From Cereibacter sphaeroides (lineage in GTDB: Bacteria; Pseudomonadota; Alphaproteobacteria; Rhodobacterales; Rhodobacteraceae), in NCBI GenBank assembly GCA_003243455.1, contig QFQS01000001.1, positions 1,054,001 through 1,118,000 of the forward strand: a stretch of DNA of 64,000 bases, read 5' to 3'. Positions 16,968-26,511 of this stretch are shown here, in pieces. The notes beneath the pieces are model-generated. The model was not told where the DNA came from and ran no database searches. It saw nothing but the letters and a program-made list of their open reading frames with translations. How positions within the stretch are numbered: position 1 is the first letter of the stretch; every line of letters starts with the position of its first letter. Both the position numbers and the translations under genes were made by a program.

Positions 16968-18134
16968 ATGCCAGACGCGACCCGCACCGAAGCCGCCCTT
17001 GCCGCCGCTGAAAGCGTGACCGCCGTTTTGCTGCCGGAACCCGTGTCCGAGGTCGTGCCGCTCCAGGCGGCTCCCGCCCCAAAGGCCGCTGAAATCCGCA
17101 AGCGGATGGATGAGCTGGACATGGGCAATACCCAGTCGATCATCGGCTTTGGTTCCTCCGCCCAGTCGGAACTGCAGGTCATCAGCCAGTCCATGCTGGC
17201 CGATGTGCGCAACAAGGACGTCGGCCCCGCAGGCGACGCGCTGCGTCGCATGGTCTCGACCCTGCGCGGCTTTTCTTCCGAGGAACTGGACGTGCGCCGC
17301 GACCGCAGCTGGTGGGAATGGCTGACCGGGCAGGCCGCGCCATTCGCCGAATTCGTGGCCAAGTTCGAAAAGGTCCAGACCCAGATCGACGGCATCACCG
17401 ACCAGCTTCTGACGCATGAACACGTTTTGCTGAAAGACATCAAGTCGCTCGACCTGCTCTACGGCAAGACGCTGAACTTCTACGACGAACTGGCGCTCTA
17501 CATCGCGGCCGGAGAGGCGAAGCTGGCCGAAGTCGATGCAACCGAAATTCCGGCGAAAGAGGCGGCGGTAAAGGCCGCCGCCGAAGCCGATCAGGTGATC
17601 CGCGCGCAAGAACTGCGCGACCTGCGCGCCGCCCGCGACGATCTGGAACGCCGGGTGCATGACCTCAAGCTGACGCGTCAGGTCACGATGCAGTCGCTGC
17701 CCTCGATCCGGCTGGTTCAGGAAAACGACAAGAGCCTCGTGACCAAGATCAATTCGACGCTCGTCAACACCGTGCCACTCTGGGAAACCCAGCTGGCGCA
17801 GGCGGTGACGATCCAGCGCTCGCGCGAGGCGGCCGAGACGGTCAAGGCGGCGAACGACCTGACCAATGACCTCTTGAAGTCGAATGCCGAAAACCTGCGT
17901 GAATCCAACGCTGTAGTTCGTGCCGAGATGGAACGTGGCGTCTTCGACATCGAAACGGTGAAAGAGGCCAACGCTACCCTTATCGCCACCATCGAGGACA
18001 GCCTGCGCATTGCCGACGAAGGCAAGGCCCGCCGCGCCGCTGCCGAAGCCGACCTGATCAAGCTGGAGGCAGATCTGCGCGACACGCTTTCTGCCGCCCG
18101 CGCCCGCCCGGTTCCGACCCCGCCCACCGCCTGA
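16968..18134 (+). CDS. telA: TelA family toxic-anion resistance protein
   Basis: A 388-residue, largely alpha-helical cytosolic protein matching TelA of the plasmid tellurite-resistance kilA-telA operon and its chromosomal homologues. Characteristic parts are FGSSAQSELQVISQSMLADV, the conserved WWEWLTGQ segment and a long helical region including QSLPSIRLVQENDKSLVTKI. Tellurite or other anion resistance is the family's assigned phenotype, but the mechanism is unknown. It follows xpaC by 3 bp and precedes the DUF2927 lipoprotein gene by 21 bp, all rightward. GGGACTG lies before the ATG. Confidence 0.9.
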   Translation: MPDATRTEAALAAAESVTAVLLPEPVSEVVPLQAAPAPKAAEIRKRMDELDMGNTQSIIGFGSSAQSELQVISQSMLADVRNKDVGPAGDALRRMVSTLRGFSSEELDVRRDRSWWEWLTGQAAPFAEFVAKFEKVQTQIDGITDQLLTHEHVLLKDIKSLDLLYGKTLNFYDELALYIAAGEAKLAEVDATEIPAKEAAVKAAAEADQVIRAQELRDLRAARDDLERRVHDLKLTRQVTMQSLPSIRLVQENDKSLVTKINSTLVNTVPLWETQLAQAVTIQRSREAAETVKAANDLTNDLLKSNAENLRESNAVVRAEMERGVFDIETVKEANATLIATIEDSLRIADEGKARRAAAEADLIKLEADLRDTLSAARARPVPTPPTA

Positions 18135-18155
18135 GACAAAGGTAACGCCGCAGTC

Positions 18156-19109
18156 ATGTCTGCCTACTATCCGCGCGCCTTCCTCGCGTTCGCCCTGCTC
18201 ACCCTCGGCGGCCTTGTCGCCTGCGCCCCGGTTCAGACCGAGACGCCGGTGGCGCAGGTCGACACGGCCGAGAAACCCGCGCCGCCACCTTACGTACCCT
18301 CGGCCGCCAGCCAGGCGGCGCGGGCGCATTACGCGGCGGTGCAGGCAGACCTTCTGTCACGCGGGCTGTTGCGCACGGACGGGGGCGTGACCGACGCGCC
18401 TTTTACCGACCGGATGCTGGCCGACAACTTCGTGCGGATCGCGCTTTATGACGAATACAGCCGCGGCACCAGCGGCGGCCTGATCGCCCAGCCCGCGCAA
18501 AGCACGCTGCGCCGCTGGGACCAGCCGGTGCGCGTGGCCCTGCGTTTCGGCGCATCGGTTTCGCCAGAACGGCAGGCGACCGACCGCGCGCGAGTAGGTT
18601 CGTTCCTGGCACGGCTTCAGCAGATCAGCGGCCATTCCATCCGTCTGTCGGATACACAACCCAACTTCTTCATATACATCGTGGACGAGGATGAGCGCCG
18701 CGCCCTTGGGCCCGCAATCAAAGCAGCCCTGCCCGGCCTCAGTGCCATTGATACCGCAGGCATTACCGACATGCCGCGTTCGACCTATTGCCTGGTCTAT
18801 GCCATGTCCGGCACCGGTAAGGGCGGTTACACCCGCGCCATGGCAGTGATCCGGGCCGAGCATCCCGACCTGATGATGCTGTCCTGCATCCATGAAGAGG
18901 TCACGCAAGGCCTTGGCCTCGCCAACGACAGCCCCGTCGCCCGACCCTCGATCTTCAACGACGACGAAGAATTCGCGCTGCTGACGCCGATGGATGAGTT
19001 GATGCTGAAGATGCTCTACAATCCCGCCCTGCGCACCGGCATCACCGAGTCCGAAGCGCGGCCTATCGTGGACCAGCTGGCGGCGGGGCTTGTGGGCGGG
19101 TCCATCTGA
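18156..19109 (+). CDS. DUF2927 lipoprotein
   Basis: A 317-residue exported protein. The signal peptide ends LGGLVAC, a good lipobox with acylation at about Cys23. The mature protein contains the DUF2927 domain with the motif SCIHEEVTQGLGLANDS, which resembles a degenerate zinc-metallopeptidase HExxH-like site (HEEVTQ). It may act as an envelope peptidase or a non-catalytic relative. It is placed between telA and the SPFH gene in the same direction, with an 83-bp gap downstream, so it may be cotranscribed with them. The function is unknown. Confidence 0.85.
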   Translation: MSAYYPRAFLAFALLTLGGLVACAPVQTETPVAQVDTAEKPAPPPYVPSAASQAARAHYAAVQADLLSRGLLRTDGGVTDAPFTDRMLADNFVRIALYDEYSRGTSGGLIAQPAQSTLRRWDQPVRVALRFGASVSPERQATDRARVGSFLARLQQISGHSIRLSDTQPNFFIYIVDEDERRALGPAIKAALPGLSAIDTAGITDMPRSTYCLVYAMSGTGKGGYTRAMAVIRAEHPDLMMLSCIHEEVTQGLGLANDSPVARPSIFNDDEEFALLTPMDELMLKMLYNPALRTGITESEARPIVDQLAAGLVGGSI

Positions 19110-19192
19110 TGGCGCGCGGCTGGCGACATGGAAACGTAGAAAAGGACGGCCTATAGTTCGTCCCGTCCCCGATATTTGCAGGAGCGCATCAG

Positions 19193-20287
19193 ATGGTCTT
19201 CAATTTTCTCAAAGGCGAATTCATCGACGTCATCGCCTGGACCGATGACACCCGCGACACAATGGTCTGGCGGTTCGAACGCTATGGCAACGCGATCAAG
19301 TACGGCGCCAAGCTGACCGTGCGCGAAGGTCAGGCGGCGGTCTTCATTCATGAAGGCCAGCTTGCCGACGTCTTCGGCCCTGGTCTGTATATGCTGGAAA
19401 CCAACAACCTGCCGATCCTGACCACGCTCCAGAACTGGGACCACGGCTTTCAATCGCCCTTCAAGTCCGAGATCTATTTCGTCAACACCACCCGTTTCAA
19501 CGACCTGAAATGGGGCACCAAGAACCCGATCATGCTGCGCGACCCGGAATTCGGGCCCCTGCGCCTGCGCGCCTTCGGCACCTATTCCATGCGCGTCTCC
19601 GATCCGGCCAAGTTCATGACCGAGATCGTCGGCACCGACGGCGAATTCACCAAGGATGAGATCAGCTTTCAGATCCGCAACGTCATCCTGCAAGAGGTCA
19701 GCCGCGTGCTTGCCTCCTCGAATATCCCCGCGCTCGACATGGCCGCGAATACCAAGGATCTGGGCACGCTCATCACCACCGCCATCGCCCCGCAGATCGC
19801 CGAATACGGGTTGGTCCTGCCGGAATTCTACATCGAAAACATCAGCCTGCCCGAGGAAGTTGAGAAGGTGCTCGACAAGCGCACCTCGACCGGCATCGCG
19901 GGCGATCTGTCGAAGTACACCCAGTTCAACGCGGCCGAGGCGCTTGGCGCGCCGAACTCCGCCGCCGGTTCCGCCATGGCGACCGGCCTTGGAGCGGCAA
20001 TCGGCATGGGCATGGCCCAGCAGGCCGGTCCTTGGGGCGCGGCCCCGGTGCAGGCTGCACCTCCGCCACCCGTGCCAGCCGCCACCGAACCCTTGTGGCA
20101 TGTGGCCGACGATGGTGCGGCGACCGGACCTTTCATGCAGTCCGCACTCAAGGATATGGTCCGGACCGGCAAGCTTCATCCCGGCAGCCTGGTCTGGACC
20201 GCTGGACAGGATGGCTGGAAGCCCGTGACAGAAACGCCGCTTAATGCGCTTTTCGCCGTGATACCGCCGCCGCTTCCAGGTAGCTGA
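19193..20287 (+). CDS. SPFH-domain protein with C-terminal GYF_2 domain (YdjI-like)
   Basis: A 364-residue protein. Residues 25-250 form an SPFH (band-7-like) domain of the type annotated as virion-core-like or YdjI. The region about 250-300 is an Ala/Gly/Pro-rich linker. Residues about 304-358 form a GYF_2 domain (PLWHVADDGAATGPF...TGKLHPGSLVWTAGQDGW). In Bacillus subtilis the SPFH protein YdjI works with membrane proteins YdjG and YdjH to recruit PspA to stressed membrane. Here a zinc-ribbon membrane protein is encoded 2 bp downstream, paralleling YdjG. No pspA is visible. GCAGGAG precedes the ATG. The membrane-stress role is inferred. Confidence 0.85.
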   Translation: MVFNFLKGEFIDVIAWTDDTRDTMVWRFERYGNAIKYGAKLTVREGQAAVFIHEGQLADVFGPGLYMLETNNLPILTTLQNWDHGFQSPFKSEIYFVNTTRFNDLKWGTKNPIMLRDPEFGPLRLRAFGTYSMRVSDPAKFMTEIVGTDGEFTKDEISFQIRNVILQEVSRVLASSNIPALDMAANTKDLGTLITTAIAPQIAEYGLVLPEFYIENISLPEEVEKVLDKRTSTGIAGDLSKYTQFNAAEALGAPNSAAGSAMATGLGAAIGMGMAQQAGPWGAAPVQAAPPPPVPAATEPLWHVADDGAATGPFMQSALKDMVRTGKLHPGSLVWTAGQDGWKPVTETPLNALFAVIPPPLPGS

Positions 20288-20289
20288 AA

Positions 20290-21432
20290 TTGGCCGAATC
20301 CGAGAACAACTATCCCTGCGACAAATGCGGGGCGAACCTGCGTTTCGACCCCGGCCAGACCCAGCTTGTCTGTTTCTATTGCGGCAATGTGCAGCAGATC
20401 CCGCAAGCGACCTCCTGGCAAATCCCGCGCTCACTCAGCGAGCATGACCTGGCGCAGGGCCTGCGCGACGACCTGCCACAAGCCGCCATGGAAGAGGTGC
20501 GCAGCGCTCATTGTCCCAACTGCGGCGCGATGATCGAATTCGACGGCGCGAGCCACGCCACCGAATGCCCCTTCTGTGCCACGCCGGTCGTCGTGGATAC
20601 CGGCGCGCAGCGCCTGATCAAGCCGCAGGCATTGGTGCCGTTTCAACTGACCGAGGAACAGGCCCGGAGAGAGATGACGAACTGGCTCGGCAGCCTCTGG
20701 TTCGCGCCATCGGGTCTTGTCGACTATGCCCGCAAGGGTCGCGCGCTGAACGGGATGTATGTCCCCTACTGGACCTTCGATGCCGATACCCGGTCCCGCT
20801 ATCGGGGCCAGCGCGGGATTTACTATTATGAGACGCGAACGGTGACAGTGAACGTCAACGGCCGCCCCGAGCGGCGGCAGGAACAGGTTCGCCGAACCCG
20901 TTGGTATCCGGCCTCGGGCAATGTCGCGCGCAGTTTCGACGACGTGCTGGTGATGGCTTCGACCAGCCTGCCGCAGCCTCTGGGGGATGAACTGACCCCC
21001 TGGGATCTGTCGAAACTCGTCCCCTATCGCCCGGACTACCTCGCCGGTTTTCGGGCAGAGGGCTATACCGTCGCCTTGGCCGACGGCCATCAGACGGCGC
21101 AAACCCGAATGGCCCAGGTCATCCGCGGCGACGTCGCCCGCGACATCGGCGGCGACGAACAGCGCATCGAAGCGGTCGAGACGCAGAACTCGAACGAGAC
21201 CTTCAAGCACATCCTGCTGCCGATCTGGACCGCCGCCTACAAATACAACGGTCGCAGCTTCCGCTTCCTGGTCAACGGCCAGACCGGAGAGGTCCAGGGA
21301 GAACGCCCCTGGTCGATCTGGAAAATCGGGCTCGTCGTCCTGCTGGTGGCGATCCTTCTCGGCGGCTTCCTTTATCTGAACGAGAACGGCGAACTCCCGT
21401 TCGACTTCGAGTTCGACTACGGAAACTACTAA
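20290..21432 (+). CDS. Double zinc-ribbon membrane protein (YdjG-like)
   Basis: A 380-residue protein with two four-Cys zinc ribbons: C10, C13, C28, C31 and C75, C78, C93, C96, in the TFIIB/primosomal-helicase style. A beta-rich middle follows (GMYVPYWTFDADTRSRYRGQ), and one transmembrane helix near residues 345-362 (IGLVVLLVAILLGGFLYL) precedes a short acidic tail. The start is TTG at 20290, 2 bp after the SPFH gene stop, which indicates coupling. Bacterial proteins of this form pair with SPFH/YdjI proteins; a membrane scaffold or recruiter is the likely role. It ends the 16.0-21.4 kb operon; no clear hairpin terminator is seen. Confidence 0.8.
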   Translation: MAESENNYPCDKCGANLRFDPGQTQLVCFYCGNVQQIPQATSWQIPRSLSEHDLAQGLRDDLPQAAMEEVRSAHCPNCGAMIEFDGASHATECPFCATPVVVDTGAQRLIKPQALVPFQLTEEQARREMTNWLGSLWFAPSGLVDYARKGRALNGMYVPYWTFDADTRSRYRGQRGIYYYETRTVTVNVNGRPERRQEQVRRTRWYPASGNVARSFDDVLVMASTSLPQPLGDELTPWDLSKLVPYRPDYLAGFRAEGYTVALADGHQTAQTRMAQVIRGDVARDIGGDEQRIEAVETQNSNETFKHILLPIWTAAYKYNGRSFRFLVNGQTGEVQGERPWSIWKIGLVVLLVAILLGGFLYLNENGELPFDFEFDYGNY

Positions 21433-21503
21433 GGACCCAGCCCCGGTTCCGGCAGGCATCGCATGGCGAAGTCACCTGCCTTCGCCTGCCCAACGGCAGC
21501 ACC

Positions 21504-22226
21504 TCAAGTCTCCGCCCACCTCGCCAGATAATCGCTCTGCAGCACGCGGCCCTGATAGACCGCCCCCTCTGGCTTTTCGATCTCGTAATACAGATAGACC
21601 CGCGTCGTCGGCAGCTTGTCGCGAAGCCGCAACCGGGTGCCATAGTCGCCAACGTCCAGAAACTCGATGTCCTCGGCGTTCTCATCCCGCGCAACACCAA
21701 GGCATCTATGGACCGTGCAGCCGCAGGCCCGCTTCCAGAAGGTCCAGACCAGATCGGGATTGAACTGGTAAAACCCATGGCCGACCCAGCCGTTCATGCC
21801 GTTGGCCGACACGAAACGCCCACCCGGACGCAGCATGCGGAAAACGTTCATCAGCGCGACCGGCACGTTGAACACATGCTCGATGGTGCCGCCGTCAAAG
21901 ATGAAGTCGAACTGCCCGACGAGCGCGTCAGGGATCGGGTCGTTCAGGTCATGCAGAATGCCCGCGCCCTCGTAGTCGGACAGGTCCATCGTCTCAACCC
22001 GGCCAAAGCCCAGCTTTTCCCACATCGTCTCGGCAAACCCGTCCTCCTGTGCCAGGTCGCGCCAGACCATGTCATGCCCCGACATCCGCAGCATCCTGTT
22101 GATCCGCAACCTGTTCTTCGGGTTCAGCTTCAGCGACTGACGCCCAAGCATCAGCGACCGCCCCTGCGGGCTGTACCGGCTGGACAGCTCGGTCAGATGC
22201 CGGAACTGGGCAAGGTCAATTCCCAT
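21504..22226 (-). CDS. Class I SAM-dependent methyltransferase
   Basis: A 240-residue protein with methyltransferase elements: MSGHDMVWRDLAQEDGFAET, the motif-II-like FIFDGGTIEHVFNVP around residues 108-122 and MLRPGGRFVSANGMNG after it. The usual glycine-rich motif I is weak. Such proteins occur in surface-polysaccharide and small-molecule clusters; the substrate is unknown. ATG at 22226 has AGAGG about 9 bp upstream and is preferred to ATG 22262 or the ORF start at 22337. It is convergent with the zinc-ribbon gene and divergent from a small hypothetical gene. Confidence 0.75.
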   Translation of the reverse strand: MGIDLAQFRHLTELSSRYSPQGRSLMLGRQSLKLNPKNRLRINRMLRMSGHDMVWRDLAQEDGFAETMWEKLGFGRVETMDLSDYEGAGILHDLNDPIPDALVGQFDFIFDGGTIEHVFNVPVALMNVFRMLRPGGRFVSANGMNGWVGHGFYQFNPDLVWTFWKRACGCTVHRCLGVARDENAEDIEFLDVGDYGTRLRLRDKLPTTRVYLYYEIEKPEGAVYQGRVLQSDYLARWAET

Positions 22227-22416
22227 GCGGTTTGCCTCTGATATGCGAGCGGGTTTGACCATAAACCGGCCTGTCCGAAACCTTCCTGCACATCGGCTGG
22301 ATTGGCAAACGCCATGACGAAGCGAGCTTTGTCGCAATTTGCAGCTGTGCCATCATCACAACGTGCCGTCAGGCCCACCAAAGCAGAAGGTTGGATTTCA
22401 CCAGAGGGAGACTGCC

Positions 22417-22641
22417 ATGAAAGCCTCGCCGCAGTATTTCTTTCGACCTGATCCAAAGACAAAGCCCAAGACTCGAACGATACCACCGCTCGAAGCTGCC
22501 GATAATGATATCAATCCCGGCGGCTGTCCCCTGATCATTCTCGAAGCTTCCGAAGACGGCAAAAGGCAGGAGCTATGGTTTCTCGCCGAGGGCGACGAAA
22601 AATTCTGCACCTATCAGTATATCGGCGACTATAGCCCCTGA
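22417..22641 (+). CDS. Hypothetical protein, 74 residues
   Basis: A short soluble protein starting [20 protein letters not shown], with [20 protein letters not shown] in the middle. No family is recognised. The strong ribosome site GAGGGAG, 6 bp before the ATG, and normal codon use support expression. It converges on the oxidoreductase gene, with 13 bp between the stops. No signal peptide or membrane segment is present. Confidence 0.6.
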   Translation: MKASPQYFFRPDPKTKPKTRTIPPLEAADNDINPGGCPLIILEASEDGKRQELWFLAEGDEKFCTYQYIGDYSP

Positions 22642-22654
22642 GGATCAACCGCCT

Positions 22655-23218
22655 TCAAAACCCCTCGCCCAATACCCTCGCCGCCTCGATCACCGCGGCG
22701 CACTCTGCCTCGCCCTCCAGTGTGCCGTACAGCATTTCCAGCCGGGCGTCCTTGACGCCGCAATAGCGCAGCACCCCGGTCTCCAGCTGCGTCACCATCG
22801 CCGTGTCATAACCGCGCTTGGCGAACTGGGCCTGCGTCCCGCCTGCGACGGCCAGCATCCAGGCCTTCTCGTGCGGATAGGTTGCGCCGCCATAGGCCCA
22901 GCCGTGATTCCAGACCCTGTCGATCCAGCCCTTCAGCACGGCTGGCACCGACCACCACCAGACCGGAAAGGCAATGACGGTGGCCTCGTTCCGCTCGATC
23001 CGCGCCATTTCGGCCTGAACTTCAGTGGAATAAACCTTGGCGCGGTTGTCCCAGTCCGGCTCATCGGGTTCGCGCACCATCGGATCAAAGCCTTCGGCCA
23101 TCAGATCCGCCACTTCGATGATATTACCCTTGGCCTCCGCCGCAGCGGCAAAGGCGGCGGCAACCTGATGGGTCAGCGAACCGGGGCGAGGATGGGCAAT
23201 GACCAGCAAGATTTTCAT
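22655..23218 (-). CDS. NAD(P)H-dependent oxidoreductase, flavodoxin-like fold (NQO/KefF type)
   Basis: A 187-residue flavin enzyme. The N terminus [20 protein letters not shown] is the FMN/FAD phosphate-binding loop of the quinone reductase family, and [20 protein letters not shown] with FAWAYGG-like AYGGATY are hallmark active-site segments. It probably performs two-electron quinone or nitro-group reduction in the cytosol; a KefF-like regulatory role would need a neighbouring potassium antiporter, which is absent. The upstream 177 bp are shared with the divergent purC gene and contain the 16-bp palindrome at 23315. Confidence 0.88.
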   Translation of the reverse strand: MKILLVIAHPRPGSLTHQVAAAFAAAAEAKGNIIEVADLMAEGFDPMVREPDEPDWDNRAKVYSTEVQAEMARIERNEATVIAFPVWWWSVPAVLKGWIDRVWNHGWAYGGATYPHEKAWMLAVAGGTQAQFAKRGYDTAMVTQLETGVLRYCGVKDARLEMLYGTLEGEAECAAVIEAARVLGEGF

Positions 23219-23314
23219 GGGCAGCCTCTTTCGGTGGTGCCAACCGGCTTAACACAGATTAAAAATTGGCAAACGAAAATCACCGAGACATTTAATATCA
23301 ATGCCTTACGATCC

Positions 23315-23330
23315 ATTGCACGCGTGCAAT
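23315..23330. promoter_or_regulatory. 16-bp perfect palindrome upstream of purC
   Basis: ATTGCACGCGTGCAAT is fully self-complementary and lies 65 bp before the purC start. Its 14-bp core TTGCACGCGTGCAA recurs exactly at 42121-42134. It is a likely operator for an unidentified dimeric regulator. Confidence 0.55.
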
Positions 23331-23395
23331 GCGCGCGCCCGTTGACACTTCCCGCCCTCGGACCGAAAAGACCCCATTCAGCGCCCCGAGGCCCC

Positions 23396-24370
23396 ATGCC
23401 CGACTTTTCCCGCGTCCTTCCCGATGCCCGCATCCCCGAGCTTCCGAACCCCTATTTCGGCAAGGTCCGCGATTGCTACGACCTGCCCGCCACTGCGACC
23501 GAACCTGCCCGGCGCATCCTGATCTCTTCCGACCGGATATCCGCCTTTGACCTGATCCTTGCCGCGATCCCGTGGAAGGGGCAGGTCCTGACCCAGACCG
23601 CGAAATACTGGTTCGAAAAGACCGCCGACATCTGCCCGAACCACGTCCTTGAATACCCCGACCCGAACGTCGTGATCGGCCGGAAACTCACGATCCTGCC
23701 GGTCGAGGTCGTCGTCCGCGGCTATCTTGCGGGGACGACCGGAACCTCGATCCTGACCCTCTACAAGAAGGGCCAGCGCGACCTCTACGGCCACACCCTG
23801 CCCGACGGCCTGCGCGACAACCAGCGGCTGCCCGCCGCGATCATCACCCCGACCTCGAAAGCCTTCGACGGCGGCCATGATGAGCCGCTGACCGCCGCCC
23901 AGATCGTCGATACCGGCCTGCTCACCGTCGCGCAGTGGGACGAAGTCTCCGCCCACGCCCTCGCCCTCTTCGCGCGCGGCCAGAAGATGGCCGCCGAGCG
24001 CGGCCTGATCCTCGTCGACACCAAGTACGAGTTCGGGATCGACGAGACCGGCCGCATCCTGATCGCCGACGAGATCCACACGCCGGACTCCTCCCGCTAC
24101 TGGCTGGCCGATGGCTACCAGCAGGCTTTCGAGACCGGTAGCCGACCGCCCAGTTTCGACAAGGACGTCATCCGCGGTTGGGTCGTCGCCCGCTGCGATC
24201 CCTACAAAGACACGATCCCGGAAATCCCGGCAGAGATGATCGAGGCGACGGCGCAGGTCTATATTCAGGCCTATGAGACGATCACCGGCCAGAAGTTTGT
24301 CCCCGACATGGGCGGGGCGACGCCGCTTGACCGGGTGCGCGCCAATCTGCAGCGCTACTTCACCGCCTGA
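23396..24370 (+). CDS. purC: Phosphoribosylaminoimidazole-succinocarboxamide synthase
   Basis: A 324-residue SAICAR synthetase (ATP-dependent ligation of aspartate to CAIR, purine pathway step 8). Visible motifs are [20 protein letters not shown], the [14 protein letters not shown] segment, [11 protein letters not shown] and [14 protein letters not shown] with the catalytic acidic residues. The length fits the long form of the enzyme rather than the 240-residue form. ATG at 23396 is chosen because homologues start at [11 protein letters not shown] sequence; the 499-codon frame beginning at 22871 overlaps the divergent oxidoreductase gene. A shared palindrome 65 bp upstream suggests regulation. 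Confidence 0.95.
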   Translation: MPDFSRVLPDARIPELPNPYFGKVRDCYDLPATATEPARRILISSDRISAFDLILAAIPWKGQVLTQTAKYWFEKTADICPNHVLEYPDPNVVIGRKLTILPVEVVVRGYLAGTTGTSILTLYKKGQRDLYGHTLPDGLRDNQRLPAAIITPTSKAFDGGHDEPLTAAQIVDTGLLTVAQWDEVSAHALALFARGQKMAAERGLILVDTKYEFGIDETGRILIADEIHTPDSSRYWLADGYQQAFETGSRPPSFDKDVIRGWVVARCDPYKDTIPEIPAEMIEATAQVYIQAYETITGQKFVPDMGGATPLDRVRANLQRYFTA

Positions 24371-24424
24371 TTGCGCGGCGCGCTGCCGCGCCATAACCTC
24401 GACCAAACGGAACGGAGAGGCCCG

Positions 24425-25345
24425 ATGATCCTGAGTTGCGGCGAAGCGCTGATCGACATGCTGCCCCGCGAGACCGCCGCAGCAGAGCCTGCCTTTGCAC
24501 CTTATGCGGGCGGGGCGGTGTTCAACACGGCCATCGCCCTTGGGCGGCTCGGCGCGCCCTCGGCTTTTTTTACCGGGCTTTCGACTGACCTGTTCGGCGA
24601 GGTTCTTGAACAGACGCTGGCGGCATCGAGAGTTGACTGCTCGCTCTGCGCCCGCTCTGACCGGCCAACGACTCTGGCTTTCGTAAAGCTGGTGAACGGC
24701 CAGGCGAGCTATGCCTTCTATGATGAAAATACCGCAGGGCGGCTGCTAAGCCCCGAAGACTTGCCAGCGTTGCCGGACGGGATAGAAGCGGCCTTTTTTG
24801 GCGGTATCTATCTGGGACAAGAGCCCGCCGGCACGGCCTATGAAACGCTGATGGCCCGCGAAGCGCCGCGGATTGTCACGATGCTGGACCCCAACATCCG
24901 CCCCGGTTTCATCCCTGACGAAAAGGCCTATCGCGCCCGCGTCGCCCGCATGGTGGCGCTGGCCGATATCGTGAAATTCTCGGACGAAGATCTGCACTGG
25001 CTGTATGGCTCCGGCGACCTGACCCAGCTTGCGCGGGAGTTGTTGTCGAAAGGACCAAAGGTCGTCTTCATCACCGAAGGTGCCAAGGGCGCCAGAGCGG
25101 TCACGATGAAAGGCGAGCGTTTCATCGCATCGCAAAAGGTTACGGTCGCGGATACCGTCGGCGCGGGCGATACCTTCAACGCAGGCGTGCTGGCTGCACT
25201 CCACCGTGACGGAATGCTCCATAAATCCGCCGTTGCCGACCTGACCGATGCAGAGCTGGATGCGGCCCTGACGCTGGGGGTGCGGGCGGCGGCCATCACC
25301 GTTTCGCGCGCCGGAGCTAACCCGCCCTGGGCGCATGAACTGTGA
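24425..25345 (+). CDS. PfkB-family carbohydrate kinase (fructokinase-like)
   Basis: A 306-residue ribokinase-fold sugar kinase. The N-terminal [14 protein letters not shown] and [15 protein letters not shown] motifs bind sugar; the C-terminal [17 protein letters not shown] carries the catalytic Asp and the anion hole of PfkB kinases. A fructokinase or 2-keto-3-deoxygluconate-kinase specificity is possible. ATG at 24425 has GGAGAGG 5-6 bp upstream. It follows purC by 54 bp and overlaps dtd by 4 bp, so the three are probably cotranscribed. Confidence 0.9.
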   Translation: MILSCGEALIDMLPRETAAAEPAFAPYAGGAVFNTAIALGRLGAPSAFFTGLSTDLFGEVLEQTLAASRVDCSLCARSDRPTTLAFVKLVNGQASYAFYDENTAGRLLSPEDLPALPDGIEAAFFGGIYLGQEPAGTAYETLMAREAPRIVTMLDPNIRPGFIPDEKAYRARVARMVALADIVKFSDEDLHWLYGSGDLTQLARELLSKGPKVVFITEGAKGARAVTMKGERFIASQKVTVADTVGAGDTFNAGVLAALHRDGMLHKSAVADLTDAELDAALTLGVRAAAITVSRAGANPPWAHEL

Positions 25346-25785
25346 GGGCTGTCGTCCAGCGCGTCGCGCAGGCATCGGTCGCAGTTGATGGCAAGGTCAT
25401 CGGCCAGACCGGACCGGGAATGCTGATCCTCGTCTGCGCCATGCAAGGCGACGCCGAGGCGCAGGCCGATCAACTGGCGGCCAAGATCGCTAAGTTGCGA
25501 GTCTTCAAGGATGAGGCGGGCAAGATGAACCGGTCCGTCCGCGACATTGGCGGATCCGCCCTTGTGGTCAGCCAGTTCACGCTTGCCGCCGACCTGCGCG
25601 GCAACCGCCCCGGCTTTTCGACAGCAGCCCCGCCGGACGAAGGACGACGGCTGTACGAATACTTCGCCGCGCGCATGCAGGCCGAAGGCGTGCCGGTCGA
25701 GACCGGAGAGTTCGGTGCGGATATGGCGGTGAGCCTGATCAACGACGGGCCGGTGACGATCTGGCTGGATACCGCCACCCTGTAA
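25342..25785 (+). CDS. dtd: D-aminoacyl-tRNA deacylase
   Basis: A 147-residue proofreading enzyme that hydrolyses D-aminoacyl-tRNA (and Gly-tRNA-Ala) to recycle tRNA. The two signatures are present: SQFTLAAD in the middle and [11 protein letters not shown] at the C terminus, the latter carrying the cross-subunit Gly-cisPro motif. It starts with GTG at 25342 overlapping the kinase stop (GTGA), so translation is coupled. The length is normal. Confidence 0.95.
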   Translation: MRAVVQRVAQASVAVDGKVIGQTGPGMLILVCAMQGDAEAQADQLAAKIAKLRVFKDEAGKMNRSVRDIGGSALVVSQFTLAADLRGNRPGFSTAAPPDEGRRLYEYFAARMQAEGVPVETGEFGADMAVSLINDGPVTIWLDTATL

Positions 25786-25850
25786 AGATATCCGTTGCCC
25801 CGACCGGATCGGCGCTGAACAATGCCGGTCTGGCTATCAAGGGGCGCCGC

Positions 25851-26501
25851 ATGATGCCTACCATAACCGCCTTTGAAAGCTCGCCCGACCGAGGCAAGGG
25901 CCTCGCGCGCGACATGCGTGTTCGCTGGGCCTTTGAAGAGGTCGGGCAGCCCTATGACGTGCGCCTCGTTTCGTTCAAGGCACTGAAAGAGCCCCCGCAT
26001 CTGGCGATTCAGCCCTTTGGCCAGATACCAACCTATCAGGATGGCGATCTTGCCCTGTTCGAGTCCGGTGCGATCCTGCTTCACATCGGGGAGCAGCATT
26101 CGGGCATGCTGCCGGATGATCCGGTTTCTAAGGCACGCGCGATCTCGTGGATGTTTGCCGCGCTCAGCACCATGGAGCCGACAATCGTCGAGCGGGAGAT
26201 GGCCTGGTTTCTGGAACGCGAAGAGGCTTGGTATCCGCAGCGCCTTGCCGCCATCGAGGGCCGCATCCGCCGAAAGCTGGATCAGCTTTCGGCGGCTCTC
26301 GGCGATGCCGAATGGCTGGGCGGGAGGTTCAGCGCGGCCGATATCCTGATGGTGACGGTACTGCGCCGGTTGGAGAGTTCAGGTATCCTGAAGGAGTACC
26401 CGAGCCTTTCGGCCTACATAAACCGCGGCACCGCGCGACCTGCCTACAAGCGCGCCTTCGCCGCTCAATTGGCCGTGTTCGAAGCCGCGTCGAAACGCTG
26501 A
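25851..26501 (+). CDS. Glutathione S-transferase family protein
   Basis: A 216-residue protein with an N-terminal thioredoxin-like domain (residues 1-82) containing IPTYQDGDLALFESGAIL, the glutathione-binding cis-Pro and ESxAIL motif. The all-helical C-terminal domain carries FSAADILMVTVLRRLE. The class and substrate are not determined; detoxification is a general inference. Two Met codons begin the frame and either may be used. It converges on the acyl-CoA synthetase gene with 10 bp between the stops. Confidence 0.92.
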   Translation: MMPTITAFESSPDRGKGLARDMRVRWAFEEVGQPYDVRLVSFKALKEPPHLAIQPFGQIPTYQDGDLALFESGAILLHIGEQHSGMLPDDPVSKARAISWMFAALSTMEPTIVEREMAWFLEREEAWYPQRLAAIEGRIRRKLDQLSAALGDAEWLGGRFSAADILMVTVLRRLESSGILKEYPSLSAYINRGTARPAYKRAFAAQLAVFEAASKR

Positions 26502-26511
26502 AAGCCTGCCC

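Noticed and set aside
16002..18329. 775-codon open frame antisense to xpaC and telA
   Set aside because: No motif, no start context, and the opposite strand has well-defined genes.
23249..23262. TTAA...TTAA pair upstream of purC as a CtrA box
   Set aside because: The spacer is 6 bp, not 7, and the halves lack the following C.
22871..23395. N-terminal extension of purC by 175 codons
   Set aside because: It would overlap the divergent oxidoreductase gene and run through the promoter; homologues start at the chosen ATG.
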